A DNA stretch of 64,000 nucleotides from an uncultured Planctomycetia bacterium (GCA_937871505.1 CALMPF010000026.1:248001-312000); one strand, 5' to 3'. Positions 17,700 through 28,600 are shown, numbered from the stretch's first letter. Numbers and translations are program-made. Notes: generated by a model from the sequence alone, not told the origin.

Positions 17700-19391
17700 A
17701 TGTCCGCCACCGTGCCGCCGACCGCCACCGCGACCGCTTCGGAGTCCGCCTCGGCCCTCCGCGCCGCGACCGACGAGTACCGCGCCCTCGCCGCGTCGAT
17801 CCGGCTCGGAGGAGGACCGAAGGGGATCGAGCGCCAGCACCGGCATGGCCGCCTGACGGCGCGCGAGCGCATCGACCTGCTTCTCGACCCGGCGCTCCCC
17901 GGCGAGGGAGACGAGCGCTCGTTCGAATGCGGTCTCCTCGCCGCATGGAACATGTATCGCGACGCCGGCGGCGCCCCAGCCGCGGGCGTCGTGACGACCA
18001 TCGGGCTGGTCGGCGGGCGCCTCTGCATGGTGATCGCCAACGACGCGACGGTGAAGGCGGGCGCCTTCTTTCCGATGACCTGCAAGAAGATCATCCGGGC
18101 GCAGGAGATCGCGCGGCGCGCCCGGCTTCCGCTGCTCTACCTCGTCGACTCCGCGGGCGTCTACCTGCCGATGCAGGAGGATGTCTTCCCCGACACCGAC
18201 GACTTCGGCAGGATCTTCCGCAACAACGCCGTGATCTCCGCCGAGGGGATCGTGCAGCTTGCGGCGATCATGGGCAACTGCGTCGCGGGCGGGGGTTACC
18301 TGCCGGTCCTCTGCGACAAGCTCCTCATGACCGAGGGCAGCGGGCTCTATCTCGCCGGCCCGGCGCTGGTGAAGGCCGCCATCGGCCAGGAGGTGACCAG
18401 CGAAGAGCTCGGCGGCGCGCGGATGCACGCGGAGATCTCGGGCACGATCGACTACCGCGAGCCCGACGATCCCGCTTGCATCCGGCGGCTCCGCGAGCTG
18501 CTCTCTCAGGCGATGTCGGTGCCTCCGGCGGCGAATCCGCCCTTCGACCCCAAGGCGCGGCGGCGGCCCGGCGACGAGGTCTACTCGATCTTCCGCTCCG
18601 AGCCGGGGCGGCAGTATGACATGGTGGAACTCCTCGAGTGCTTCGTCGACGACGGCACCCTGCATGAGTACCGCGGCGAGCATGGGCGCTCGATCGTCTG
18701 CGCCGACGCGCGGATCGGCGGGTGGCCCTGCGGGATCGTCGCCAACCAGAAGAAGCTCACTCCCCGGAAGATGCCGGGCGGGAAGGCGGGACCGTCGACG
18801 GCGACCAACATGCCGGGGGTGATCTACGACGACTCCGCCGACAAGGCCGCCCGCTTCATCATGACCTGCAACCAGAACCGCGTGCCGATCCTCTTCGTCC
18901 ACGACACCACGGGGTTCATGGTCGGCCGCGACAGCGAGCAGGGGGGGATCATCCGCGCCGGCGCCAAGATGGTCAACGCGATGAGCAACTCGATCGTTCC
19001 GAAGATCGCCCTGATCGTCGGAGGCAGCTACGGCGCCGGGAACTACGCGATGTGCGGCAGGGCCTTCGATCCCTTCCTCACCCTCGCGTGGCCGGGGGCG
19101 CGCTGCTCGGTGATGGGCGCCGCCCAGGCGGCGAACACGCTGCTCCAGATCGACCTTGCGGCCCGCGAGCGCAAGGGCGAGACCATCGACGAGGCGATGC
19201 GCGCCGAGCTGCTCGGCGCCATTTCGGCGAGCTACAACGAGCAGCAGGAGATCCGCTACGGCGCCGCCCGCGGCTGGGTCGACCGGATCATCGAGCCGCA
19301 CCGCACGCGCGACGAGCTCGCGAGGGCGCTGCGCATCGCGGCCCAGGTTCCGGTCACCGGCGAGTTCCGCGTCGGCGTCATCCAGACGTGA
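17700..19391 (+). CDS. Acyl-CoA carboxylase carboxyltransferase (beta) subunit
   Basis: 563-residue biotin-dependent carboxyltransferase. The N-terminal half has RQHRHGRLTARERIDLLLDP and the acyl-CoA site region LVDSAGVYLPMQEDVFPDTD. The C-terminal half has LFVHDTTGFMVGRDSEQGGI and GGSYGAGNYAMCGRAFDP, the carboxybiotin-binding crotonase-like fold. Sequence style is closest to methylcrotonyl-CoA carboxylase beta, so a leucine-catabolic role is plausible; propionyl- or geranyl-CoA remain possible. The biotin-carrying alpha subunit is not in the window. ATG 17700 has TATCCT 8 nt upstream. Its 3' end overlaps the convergent LssY_C gene by 14 bp. Confidence 0.87.
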   Translation: MSATVPPTATATASESASALRAATDEYRALAASIRLGGGPKGIERQHRHGRLTARERIDLLLDPALPGEGDERSFECGLLAAWNMYRDAGGAPAAGVVTTIGLVGGRLCMVIANDATVKAGAFFPMTCKKIIRAQEIARRARLPLLYLVDSAGVYLPMQEDVFPDTDDFGRIFRNNAVISAEGIVQLAAIMGNCVAGGGYLPVLCDKLLMTEGSGLYLAGPALVKAAIGQEVTSEELGGARMHAEISGTIDYREPDDPACIRRLRELLSQAMSVPPAANPPFDPKARRRPGDEVYSIFRSEPGRQYDMVELLECFVDDGTLHEYRGEHGRSIVCADARIGGWPCGIVANQKKLTPRKMPGGKAGPSTATNMPGVIYDDSADKAARFIMTCNQNRVPILFVHDTTGFMVGRDSEQGGIIRAGAKMVNAMSNSIVPKIALIVGGSYGAGNYAMCGRAFDPFLTLAWPGARCSVMGAAQAANTLLQIDLAARERKGETIDEAMRAELLGAISASYNEQQEIRYGAARGWVDRIIEPHRTRDELARALRIAAQVPVTGEFRVGVIQT

Positions 19392-20466
19392 CCGGCCGAG
19401 GCCGGCGCGCGGCGATCGGCCGCGAGGCCGAGCCGCAGGGGAGCCCGCTGCGTCGCCCGCGCGGCGCTCTTCGGCGTCGCGATGTGGACCGCCGCGATCG
19501 GGCCCCGCGCGACCGGTCCTGCTGTGATGGGGCCTCTTGCGGCGGGGGCTGGTCCGCTGTCGGCGGCGACGCGTCGGTCGCTGGCGTCGCGGGGATCCTC
19601 GTCCAGCGCACCCGCGACGCTCCCTCGACCCCGCGCCGCGGGGTGTCGAAGACGATCGGCGGCGCGTCCGCGCTTGCGCCGAGGATCGCGATGTCGAGAT
19701 CGCCATCGGTGATCCAGCGATCGCCGCCGCCGTTCCGGCCCTCGCGAATCCGATGGAACCCGCTGAGCACGACGACTTCGGTGACGTCGCCCGTTCCCGC
19801 GAGGTCGCGCATCAGCCGGTCCCGCTCCCGGTCGACGTCGGCGCCTATGTGATGCGTGATCTCCCCGGTGGTGTGGCTCAGGCCGACGCGCTCGTCGTAG
19901 GTGGCCGAGCCGATGAACGCCGGGCGCCCTCCGATCGCGTCGGCGACCGCCGCCGACTCGGCATCGCCTCTCGGGAACCGCCAGAAGCGGACGTGGTTCC
20001 GCCGGCGCGGATCGTCGCCGACTGGCTTCTCGTAGGCGAAGTCCTGCTTGCGCCCGAAGAGGAAGAGGTCGCTGACGGGCGCCTGGTCGTAGGGACGATG
20101 GAAGACGGTTCCCTCGGCGATCCGCAGCGAGCTCTCCAGCGTGATCGGGTCCGCGGGGTACCAGCCGGCGCGGAGCATCGTCGCGTGCAGCGCCGCCTCG
20201 CTTCCGACCACTCCGACGTTGAGCGGATCGCCGGGAATGCCGCTGGCGGTGTGGGTGATCCGCGGCGAGTTCTCGAAGGCTGGATGGGTTCTGGCGTACG
20301 TCTTCCATCCGACCGGCAGCAGGACGTAGGCGATGGCGACGTAGCCCGCGAGGAGGATCGCCAGCGCCGAGAGAGCGCGGCGGTGGAGGCTGCGGACCCG
20401 CGGCGGCGCAGGATCGCCGAAGGTGCCTTCTGTCGCGGAGGACGACGGGGGGGAGCGCTCGGGCAT
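19378..20466 (-). CDS. LssY_C-domain membrane protein
   Basis: 362-residue protein with one N-terminal transmembrane segment (LSALAILLAGYVAIAYVLLPVG) and an LssY C-terminal domain: PLNVGVVGSEAALHATMLRAGW, RPYDQAPVSDLFLFGRKQD and RNHVRFWRF. The domain's biochemical role is not established; relatives sit beside lipid-phosphatase or DedA domains. The last about 70 residues (Pro/Arg/Ser-rich) are low-complexity and may be an unstructured tail read into the neighbouring gene region. ATG 20466 precedes a Ser/Pro-rich cytoplasmic leader. Confidence 0.72.
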   Translation of the reverse strand: MPERSPPSSSATEGTFGDPAPPRVRSLHRRALSALAILLAGYVAIAYVLLPVGWKTYARTHPAFENSPRITHTASGIPGDPLNVGVVGSEAALHATMLRAGWYPADPITLESSLRIAEGTVFHRPYDQAPVSDLFLFGRKQDFAYEKPVGDDPRRRNHVRFWRFPRGDAESAAVADAIGGRPAFIGSATYDERVGLSHTTGEITHHIGADVDRERDRLMRDLAGTGDVTEVVVLSGFHRIREGRNGGGDRWITDGDLDIAILGASADAPPIVFDTPRRGVEGASRVRWTRIPATPATDASPPTADQPPPQEAPSQQDRSRGARSRRSTSRRRRAPRGRRSGLPCGSASRPIAARRPRPVTSG

Positions 20467-20510
20467 GGCATGCACTCGACGTCGGAATCTCGGCGCGGAC
20501 TGCCGCGCGG

Positions 20511-22106
20511 TCAGGCGTCGAGACGCTCCGCCAGCCACGGTTCGACGGCATCGAGGCCGATCCGCTCCTGCTGCTGGGTGTCGCGATGCCGGATCGTCAC
20601 GCTCTGGTTCTCCCGCGTCTCGCCGTCGATGGCGATGCACCAGGGCGTGCCCGCCTCGTCCATGCGGGCGTAGCGCTTGCCGATGGACTGCTTGGGGTCG
20701 TACTCCACGACCCACCGCCGCCGGAGCGACTTGGCCAGGCGCTCGCCGATCTCGGGGAGTCCGTCCTTGTTGACGAGCGGGAAGATGCCCGCCTTCACCG
20801 GGGCCATCCGCGGATGGAATCTCATGAAGACGCCGCTGGGGCGCGACGGATCCGGCGTGTAGGCCTCGCAGAGCAGGGCGAGCGTGCCTCGGTCGGCGCC
20901 CGCCGAGGGCTCGATCACGTGGGGGAAGTAGCGCTCGTTGCGCTCCTGGTCGAAGTACTTCATCCGGTCGCGGCGCCCGGAGTGCTCCGCGTGCTGGCGG
21001 AGATCGAAGTCGCTGCGGTGCGCGATGCCCTCAAGCTCGCCGAAGCCGGGCGACGTGAAGGGGAAGCGGTACTCGATGTCGCTGGTCCCGGCGCCGTCAC
21101 GGGCGTAGTGCGCCAGCTCGTCGCGATCATGCTCGCGGAGGACGAGGTTCTCGCCGCCGAGGCCGACCGACTGCCACCAGCGGAAGCGCTCGTCGCGCCA
21201 GAAGGCGTACCACTCCTTCGCCTGCGCCGGATGGATGAAGAACTCGATCTCCATCTGCTCGAACTCGCGGGAGCGGAAGGTGAAGTTCCGCGGCGTCACC
21301 TCGTTGCGGAAGGCCTTGCCGACCTGGGCGATGCCGAAGGGGACGCGGACGCGCGTCGAATTGAGCACGTTCTCGAAGTTGACGAAGATGCCCTGGGCGG
21401 TCTCCGGGCGGAGATAGGCCTTCGACGTCTCGTCGCGGAGGGCGCCGATGGAGGTGTCGAACATCAGGTTGAAGAGCCGCGGCTCGGTCAGCGAGCCTGG
21501 CTCTTTCGCATCCGGGCCGAGGATCCGCGCCCGCTCCTCCGCAGGCAGCGCCGAGAGGGCGTCGATCGACTCGTTCGCGGGGGGGGCCGCACCGAAGCGC
21601 ACCTTGGCGATCGCGTTGGCGAGGCCCGCGAAGCCGTGGGGGACCTTGCCCTTGGCGCGCTCGGCCGCGACGGCGCTGCGCGCCTCGTCGACGGTCCCGG
21701 CGACGACCGCGTAGCCCGCGGCGCCGCCCTCGAGATCGAAGCGCACCGCCCAGAGGTGATCGGCGCGGTAGCGGGACTTGCTCTCGCGGCAGTCGACCAT
21801 CGGATCGTTGAACCCGCCGACATGTCCCGAGGCCTCCCAGACCTTCGGGTTCATGATGATCGTGCAGTCCACCCCGACGATCTCGACGGGCTCGCCGAAG
21901 GGCCCGGGGAGCTCGCGATGGACCACGTCCGTCCACCAGGCGCCCTTGAGATTGCGCTTCAGCTCCGTTCCGAGGGGTCCGTAATCCCAGAAGCCGTTGA
22001 TGCCGCCGTAGATCTCCGAGGACTGGAAGATGAAGCCCCGGCGGCGGCAGAGCGCCACGAGATCGTCCATCGATTTGGCGGCGGGGCCCGTGACGTGCTC
22101 TGACAT
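20511..22106 (-). CDS. glyS: Glycyl-tRNA synthetase, alpha2 type
   Basis: 531-residue class II aminoacyl-tRNA synthetase of the homodimeric (eukaryote/archaea/Gram-positive-like) kind. It attaches glycine to tRNA-Gly in the cytoplasm. The opening FIFQSSEIYGGINGFWDYGP and the strand FRNEVTPRNFTFRSREFEQM (motif 2) are diagnostic, and the C-terminal anticodon-binding domain includes FPLVNKDGLPEIGERLA. The start at 22106 has TACCCT 6 nt upstream; gcvT starts divergently 54 bp away with its own TACCCT, so two promoters share this short gap. Confidence 0.92.
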   Translation of the reverse strand: MSEHVTGPAAKSMDDLVALCRRRGFIFQSSEIYGGINGFWDYGPLGTELKRNLKGAWWTDVVHRELPGPFGEPVEIVGVDCTIIMNPKVWEASGHVGGFNDPMVDCRESKSRYRADHLWAVRFDLEGGAAGYAVVAGTVDEARSAVAAERAKGKVPHGFAGLANAIAKVRFGAAPPANESIDALSALPAEERARILGPDAKEPGSLTEPRLFNLMFDTSIGALRDETSKAYLRPETAQGIFVNFENVLNSTRVRVPFGIAQVGKAFRNEVTPRNFTFRSREFEQMEIEFFIHPAQAKEWYAFWRDERFRWWQSVGLGGENLVLREHDRDELAHYARDGAGTSDIEYRFPFTSPGFGELEGIAHRSDFDLRQHAEHSGRRDRMKYFDQERNERYFPHVIEPSAGADRGTLALLCEAYTPDPSRPSGVFMRFHPRMAPVKAGIFPLVNKDGLPEIGERLAKSLRRRWVVEYDPKQSIGKRYARMDEAGTPWCIAIDGETRENQSVTIRHRDTQQQERIGLDAVEPWLAERLDA

Positions 22107-22160
22107 GGCCGCAGGGTAGGTTCGGCCTCTCGTCTCCGTCGGCGCCGGTACCCTGCCCCC

Positions 22161-23303
22161 ATGTCCGCGACGACCGCCGCCACCTCCCCAGCGCCGCTGC
22201 GCACGCCGTTTCACGACTTCCATCTCGAGCACCGCGCCCGGATGGTCGAGTACGCAGGATGGCAGATGCCGCTGCTCTACACCTCGATCATCGAGGAGCA
22301 TCAGCAGGTCCGGCGGAGCGGCGGTTTCTTCGACGTCTCGCACATGGGGCGCATCCGGTTCACCGGGCGGCACGCCCGGCGCTTCCTCGACCGCGTCTGC
22401 ACGCGGCAGGTCTTCGGGATGGAGAACGGCCAGTGCCGGTACTCCCTGGTCTGCAACGAGCGCGGCGGCGTGCGCGACGACGTGATCGTCTACCGATTCG
22501 ACGATGACGAGTACCTGATGGTCTGCAACGCCGCCAACCGGGCCAAGCTCCTCGAGCACTTCGCGGCCGTCCGCGGCGACCTGGTCTTCCGGATCGAGGA
22601 TCAGACGACCGACACCGCGATGCTCGCCATCCAGGGCCCGCGGGTGATGGAGATCATCTCGAAGCTCAGCCGCGAGGTCCCGACGCTGCGCAGGTACCGC
22701 TTCGTCGAGAAGAACCTCCTCGTGCTCAAGATGATCGTCAGCCGGACCGGCTACACCGGCGAGGATGGCGTCGAGATCATCATCGGTCGCCGGATGGTCG
22801 GCCTGGCGCGGACGATGCTCCTGCGCGATGTCGGCTCGACGGAGGCGATCGTGAAGCCGATCGGACTCGGCGCCCGCGACACGCTCCGGCTCGAAGCGGG
22901 GATGCCGCTCTACGGACACGAACTCGACGAAACGACCGACCCGCTCTCGGCCGGGCTCGCCTTCGCGGTGACGCTCAGCAAGGGCGAGGACGACGAGCGG
23001 ATCGGCGGCTTCGTCGGTCAGGACGCGCTGCGCTCGATCGCCGCCGCCGGACCGCCGCGCCGACTCGTCGGCCTGCTCCTCGATGGCCGTCGGAGCCCGC
23101 GGCAGGGGATGGAGGTGCGCGACGGCGGGCGGACGGTCGGCGTCGTCACGAGCGGGTGTCTCAGCCCCACCCTCGATCGGCCGATCGCGATGGCGCTGGT
23201 CGAGCCCGGCGCGGCATCGGTCGGCCAGGCGCTCGCGGTCGACATCAAGGGATCGCTCGAGCCCGCGACGGTGGCGGCGCTTCCCTTCCTGAAAAAGGCG
23301 TAG
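22161..23303 (+). CDS. gcvT: Aminomethyltransferase (glycine cleavage T protein)
   Basis: 380-residue T protein of the glycine cleavage system, transferring the aminomethyl carbon to tetrahydrofolate. Visible family blocks: TPFHDFHLEHRARMVEYAGW, GFFDVSHMGRIRFTG, the folate-site stretch YSLVCNERGGVRDDVIVYRF, SRTGYTGEDGVEI and LEAGMPLYGHELDE. The C-terminal barrel (RRLVGLLLDGR...GVVTSGCLSPTLDRPIAMA) is complete. Divergent from glyS, so glycine charging and glycine catabolism are neighbours. ATG 22161 follows TACCCT by 6 nt. No gcvH or gcvP nearby. Confidence 0.92.
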   Translation: MSATTAATSPAPLRTPFHDFHLEHRARMVEYAGWQMPLLYTSIIEEHQQVRRSGGFFDVSHMGRIRFTGRHARRFLDRVCTRQVFGMENGQCRYSLVCNERGGVRDDVIVYRFDDDEYLMVCNAANRAKLLEHFAAVRGDLVFRIEDQTTDTAMLAIQGPRVMEIISKLSREVPTLRRYRFVEKNLLVLKMIVSRTGYTGEDGVEIIIGRRMVGLARTMLLRDVGSTEAIVKPIGLGARDTLRLEAGMPLYGHELDETTDPLSAGLAFAVTLSKGEDDERIGGFVGQDALRSIAAAGPPRRLVGLLLDGRRSPRQGMEVRDGGRTVGVVTSGCLSPTLDRPIAMALVEPGAASVGQALAVDIKGSLEPATVAALPFLKKA

Positions 23304-23436
23304 CGATCAGGCCACGGCGCCCGCGGTGCTCCGCGCCGCTGCGATCCCGACCGGCCTCCAGCCGCTCGCCCGGTCGCGCTCGGGTCCGCGGGGCACGTGG
23401 GGCCGGGCGCCCGGAGCCGCGTGTCCCGGCGCGCGG

Positions 23437-24321
23437 TCACCCCGCGGCGCCGATCGCCGATCGGCGACGGCGTCGGCGCGTGGGCGGCTGCGTCGCTGCC
23501 GGAAGCGCCTGTTCGTCGAGCAGCTCCTCCTGAAGGCGTCGCAGCGTCCGAAGCTCGAGCTGGCGGACGCGCTCCCGCGTGAGGCCGACCTCGGCGCCGA
23601 TCTCCGTGAGGGTCTTCGGCGCGAGCCCGCCGAGCCCGAAGCGCAGCCGCAGGATCATCGCCTCGCGCTCGTCCATCGAGTCGATGATGCGCAGCGCCGC
23701 ATTGAGGTCCTCCCGTCGCGCGAGCCGTTCATCCGGCGTTCCGCCGCGCGAATCGGGGATGACCGCGGCGAAGTCCAGGGGTTCGCCGTCGTCGCCGCGC
23801 GGGGCGTGCGCGGGGCACTGCGCCGCCTTCATCGCCACCCGGATCGCGTCGATCTTCTCATCGGGAAGCCGCATCGCCCGGGCGAGCTCGGCGGTCGTCG
23901 GGGCCCGCCGGAGCTGCGCCTCCAGCCGGGCGGACGCCTCGCGAAGACGGTTGATCAGGTCGATCATGTAGAGCGGGATGTGGATCGGTCTTGCGCCGAT
24001 CGCGAGCAGGCGGCGCACCGCCTGCTTGATCCACCACGCCGCATAGGTCGAGAAACGGACGCCCTGCGCCGGGTCGTAGTTCGACGCGGCGCGGATCAGC
24101 CCGACGTTGCCCTCCTCGATCAGGTCCGCCAGCGGCATCCCGCGGTTGGCGTACTGCTTGCAGATCGCCACCACGAGGCGGAGGTTCGCGGTGATCAGCC
24201 GCTCGCGGGCGAGATCGTCGCCGTCGTTGACGACGCGCCAGCCGAGCATCCGCTCCTCGTCCCGCTTCAAGAGCGGCACGCCATTGATCTGGCGGAGATA
24301 GGTTTCGAGTTCGCTGGGCAT
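23437..24321 (-). CDS. RNA polymerase sigma factor, sigma-70 family
   Basis: 294-residue sigma factor lacking region 1.1. Region 1.2 (DLETYL-like SELETYLRQINGVPLL), region 2 (RLVVAICKQYANRGMPLADL, EGNVGLIRAASNYDP, GVRFSTYAAWWIKQAVRRLL), region 3 and region 4 (TLTEIGAEVGLTRERVRQLE) are all present. It is shorter than a primary RpoD and is probably a group 2 or RpoS/SigB-like factor. I use ATG 24321 because conservation starts there; an in-frame GTG at 24492 would add 57 low-complexity residues. About 400 bp of upstream DNA suggests a long leader or an added control region. Confidence 0.88.
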   Translation of the reverse strand: MPSELETYLRQINGVPLLKRDEERMLGWRVVNDGDDLARERLITANLRLVVAICKQYANRGMPLADLIEEGNVGLIRAASNYDPAQGVRFSTYAAWWIKQAVRRLLAIGARPIHIPLYMIDLINRLREASARLEAQLRRAPTTAELARAMRLPDEKIDAIRVAMKAAQCPAHAPRGDDGEPLDFAAVIPDSRGGTPDERLARREDLNAALRIIDSMDEREAMILRLRFGLGGLAPKTLTEIGAEVGLTRERVRQLELRTLRRLQEELLDEQALPAATQPPTRRRRRRSAIGAAG

Positions 24322-24722
24322 CTGCTGTCGGGGGTCTCGACGGTGGTGGCCTTGAGGGCGACAGGTTCCGACGCTTGGGGAGTCAGCGGCGATCCGGGCA
24401 TTCCCGGTCGAGCCTCTCGGGTGCTCCGGCGCTGGCGCGGGAGCCTTGCTTCCCATCCGGCTCTCGACGCGGTCTGGATTCTCTTTGTCCACGCGGCAGA
24501 CGGATCGCTCGAGCGTCCCTGACCTTCGTCCGCGAATCCGGGACGACTCACCCGATCACGCAGAATCGACCCGCGAGGCGCACGTCTCGTTCCAGACCGA
24601 GAACGGGACGCAGGGGGACTTTATCCGACCCTTCATCGCGGAATCGTTTGGAGTACGGTACTTCCGCGCAAATGGAGACAATCTCAAACCGCTTTGGCGC
24701 TGCCGAGCGCCGCTGACTGCCG
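24322..24722. promoter_or_regulatory. Divergent intergenic region
   Basis: A 401-bp gap separating the sigma-70 gene (minus) and the UVR-motif gene (plus). It becomes less GC-rich around 24600-24700. A 14-codon ORF (24672-24716, METISNRFGAAERR) ends 6 bp before the UVR gene and could be a leader peptide, but nothing proves it is translated. Confidence 0.35.
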
Positions 24723-25544
24723 ATGACCGATCAGAATCCGAACATCCTCCCGGATGGCCCTGACGAGGCCGAGCGGCCGCGCGCCGCGGCGCCGGGTGAA
24801 GACCTCACCGGACTCCTCCGCGCCTGGCCGTACGAAGCGGGCCGCGTCAACGTCCGCATGCTCCGGGCGGCGGACGGCCGCACGATTCTCCAGATGCGCC
24901 TCGAGCTTGGCGTACTCCAGATGGAGTTGACCGGACGACCCGACGGCCTCAGACCTGAGGGAAGGGAGTCGCTGCTCGAGCACCACCTCGCCCGGCGCGA
25001 TCTCTGGGCGAAGGTGCATGGCGATGCCCGCGGGTTCGTGCTCGGCGCGGAGGAGTGCGCAGCGCTGCGCGAGGAGGCCGTCCAGTACTACCACCGGTAC
25101 GTCGGCCTGCTGGTGCTCGAGGAGTACGACGGGGTGATTCGGGACACGACCCGCAATCTCGAGGTCTTCGATCTCTGCCGCGACCACGGCGCCGAGGAGG
25201 GCGACCGCAGCTCGCTCGAGCAGTTCCGCCCCTACGTCGTGATGATGCGCAGCCGCGCCGAGGCCGCCCGCGCCGTCGGGGCGGGCGACCCGCGCGGAGC
25301 GCTCGAGGCGATCGATCGCGGGCTGGCTGAGATCCGCATGGCGATGGAGGACATCGGCACCGCCGATCGCTTCGACGACGCCAACGAAGTCCAGCTCCTC
25401 CGCGGAATGCGCGAGATGCTGGTGCCGCGGCTCCCCGTCAGCCAGCGCGCCGAACTGCACGAGCGGCTGCGCGCTGCCGTCGCTGCGGAGAACTACGAGC
25501 TGGCGGCGATCCTGCGCGATGAGCTTCGGCTGCTCGAAGGCTGA
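24723..25544 (+). CDS. UVR-motif (UvrB/UvrC) domain protein
   Basis: 273-residue soluble protein. The only recognisable domain is a UVR motif at the extreme C-terminus (ELHERLRAAVAAENYELAAI, then RDELRLLEG). Before it is a mostly helical Asp/Glu/Arg-rich region (about residues 95-235) and an N-terminal beta-rich segment (VNVRMLRAADGRTILQMRLE). In UvrB/UvrC and in ClpC-associated McsA the UVR motif mediates protein contact, so a regulatory or adaptor role is plausible but unproven. Its position divergent from a sigma factor could hint at co-regulation. Confidence 0.7.
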   Translation: MTDQNPNILPDGPDEAERPRAAAPGEDLTGLLRAWPYEAGRVNVRMLRAADGRTILQMRLELGVLQMELTGRPDGLRPEGRESLLEHHLARRDLWAKVHGDARGFVLGAEECAALREEAVQYYHRYVGLLVLEEYDGVIRDTTRNLEVFDLCRDHGAEEGDRSSLEQFRPYVVMMRSRAEAARAVGAGDPRGALEAIDRGLAEIRMAMEDIGTADRFDDANEVQLLRGMREMLVPRLPVSQRAELHERLRAAVAAENYELAAILRDELRLLEG

Positions 25545-25625
25545 CCCGGGCGCGCACCCGCCGTCCCGGCGTCGGCGTGCCCGGCGCCGCCGCGACCAGC
25601 ACCCGGAGTCGCAGGGCGCCGGTCG

Positions 25626-28600
25626 TCATCCGCCGCGCGGGATCGTCGCTTCGAGCCGCCGCCGCCAGCGCTCGCCGCCGAGGGAGGCGTCGAGCAGCCG
25701 GAGCTGCTCGAGGCGCGGAGCGATCTGTTCCGTCCGTCGATTGGCCTTGCGGAGGATCTCGAGCTGGAGGGTCTCGGCGAGCCAGAACCACCGGTCCAGC
25801 GTCGGTCGTCGCGCTGCGGAGATCCGCCGCGCGATCAGGATCGCCTCGGCGAGCGCAGCCTCCTCCGGGAGCGCCGCGAGGGCCTGGGCGCGGAGCGCGA
25901 GGACATCGACCGCGTCGCCGTGCGGCGGACCGATCGGTTCGAGCAGCGCAAGCGTCATCCGGGGCTGACTTGCGAGCAGCGCGCCCTCGGCGGCGAGCCG
26001 CCGCAGGCGCAGCCCTTCGGAATCGGTGTCGTCGACGCCTGCCGCCGGGACCGAGCGCCGCTGCGCCCGGTCGTGGAGCAGCCGTTCGCTTGCGGAGACG
26101 AGCCACATCGCATCCGAAGCCGCTCGGGCCTCGTCGGTGCGTTCTTCGTCGAGCAGCGCCTCGACGCGATCGCGGCGCTCGATCAGCCACTGACTGATCA
26201 GGCGAGCGGCGGCTTCGGGATCGCGCTCTTCGAATCGCCGAAGCGCGGCCTCGGCCTCGCTGCGCTGACCGAGCCGTTCGAGCAGCGCGATGCGCAGCGA
26301 GGCCGCGACGAGATCGACCGAGTCGGCCTCGCTCCCGACGCCGTCGATGATGCGCAGCGCCTCGAGCGGGCGCTCCAGCTCAAGCAGGATCTCGGCCCTC
26401 CAGAGCACCAGCCGGCGCCGGGCGGCCTCGAGTGCGTCGCGCCGGATGGCGTCGGCCGGGCGCTCCGCGGCGGCGCCCGGGGCACCGAGCTGGTCAGCAC
26501 CGCGGTCAGCGATCGGAGCGCCGGCGTCGGCGCCGGTCGGGCGATCGGTCTCGGGTTGGGTCCGGTTGCCGAGCTCCGCGCTGCTCTGGTCGCTGATCTG
26601 GGCATCGATCGCCGCGATGGCCGCCTCGCAGCGCGTCAGCGCCTCGCGCCACCGAAGGGAGCGCTCCTCGGCAGGCGATTCCCGGGCGATCCGCACCGCG
26701 GCTTCGACCGCCATCGGCTGCACCCGCGCCCTCCACGGCGACCGCGGATCGATGGCGTCGGCGATCAGAAGGACATCGGCGTTGCGGCGCTCCGCCAGCG
26801 CGAGCCAGGCAGCCTCGGCGCGCCAGCGGTCGCGCTCGGGGAGCTCCGGGAAATGCTCCAGCGCATCGGTGAGCACGCGTCGCAGCAGCGCCATCGATGC
26901 TGCCACGTCGGTCGCGCCCGTCGGGCGCGCCGAGCCCGGCGAATCCGGCGCCTGCGATGCCTCCGGCGCCCGCCGCGCGAGCGTCGAGGCGAGCGCTGCG
27001 GCCCGCGCGATGGCGAGCAGCGACTCGGGCGACTCGGGGTGCCGCATCGCCGTCGCGTGCAAGGTGCGGATCGCGCCCACCGGGTCTTCCGCTGCGAGCA
27101 TCGCCTCCCCGGCGATCGTCGCGGCGAGGGTGCGCTCGAGCGCGGGGAGATCGGTGCGCGCATCGATCGCCAGGAGCTCGGCGATCGCCGCGTCGCGCAG
27201 CGCGGAGTGGGCGGAGCGCGCAGCCGCGAGGGCGATGGCGGGGAAGGTGGCCGGTGCCGCCGAGGCCGCCCCTGCTCCCGCGATCGAAGGGGCTTCCGCA
27301 TCGGGGTCGCTCCGCGGCGTCCGCGTGCCAACTCCGTCGGGCGCGAACAGTGCGACGGTGCGGGCGAGCAGGATCGGACGCAGGCTCTCGCGCGTCGCGA
27401 GGGGTGCCGCGTCGAGGAGCGCCCTGTAGGGCGTCCACGCCGGGGCGGAGCGCCCGCGCGGCGCGGCCAGCAGGAGCGTGCTCTCGAGATCGGCGAGCAG
27501 GAGGAGCGTGAAGGGGTCGCGGGACGAGTCGTCGCGCACGCGACGCAGCCGCGCGAGCGCGGCCATCGGGTCCTCGGCCGCGATCGCCCTCACCGTCGCG
27601 AGGCGCGCGCGCAGCCGATCGACCGCGCTGGCGCCGCGGTCCGCCTCGACGATCGACGCGAGGGCCTCGACCTCGGCTCCGCGTCCGAGCCCGGCGAGGG
27701 CGAGGGCGAGATGACCGTGGACGAGGCGCCGCGCTGCGGCATCGAGCTCCAGGAGCAGCGGCGCGAGAATCGCAGCCGAGCGTTCTCGCATCGCGGCGGC
27801 CGCGGTCGCCGGACGGGTCTCGGCCGCCAGGACGAGGGCGATCCCCTCAAGCAGATCGGCGCGGAGCTGCGTCACCGCCTCCGGGATCGCCTCCCCGTCA
27901 CCGGCGCTGGCCGGAGCCCGGCCGGTCGAAGCGAGCGGCCGATCGCCCGCCGGGGAGCCTGAGTGGGCGCCCGGCCGCCCGTCGGTGGGCTTCGCGAGCG
28001 CCGCGCGGGCGGACCGCAGCGTCTGCTGCGCCGCGTCGATCGTCCGCAAAGCGCGCCTCCGCTGTCCGTCGTCGGGGCGGCCGAATGCGAGCATCAGGTC
28101 GTCACCTTCAAGCGGCAGGAGCAGCAGCAGCAGGTCCTCGGCGTGATCCAGCCATGCCGACGCCTCCGCCTCTGTCCCGGCATCGAGCCACGCGCGGCGC
28201 AGCTCGATCAGGCGGTGCGCCGCCTCGGCGCGGGCGCCGGGCGTGGCGGCGGGGTCGCGCGCGGCGTGGCGAAGCGCATCGATCTCCGGAGGCGGTCCCG
28301 CAGAGGGGGAACCGTGTGTGTCCGGGCCTGCGGCCACGGCCGCGAGCTGCGTGCGCACCGGCGCCGCGGCGACGGTTCGGAGGAGCGCCGGACTCGAGGC
28401 CGCGCCGCGATCGATCGTCGTCGCTGGACCCGCGTTGGCGACGGCCCCTGCGAGCGCCGCTCCCCCGAAGGCGGTGTCGACCGCCGCGATGACCGCTGCG
28501 ATGACCGCTGCGATCACCGCTCCGGATGGGGCGGCCGCTCGGTGTCGCGCCCGACCTGATCGGATGCCCCAAGTTGGGCCCCAGATTGGGCCCCGGGTTT

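Noticed and set aside
24321..24492. GTG start extending the sigma-70 protein by 57 residues
   Set aside because: The extension is low-complexity and conservation begins at the ATG at 24321; kept only as an alternative.
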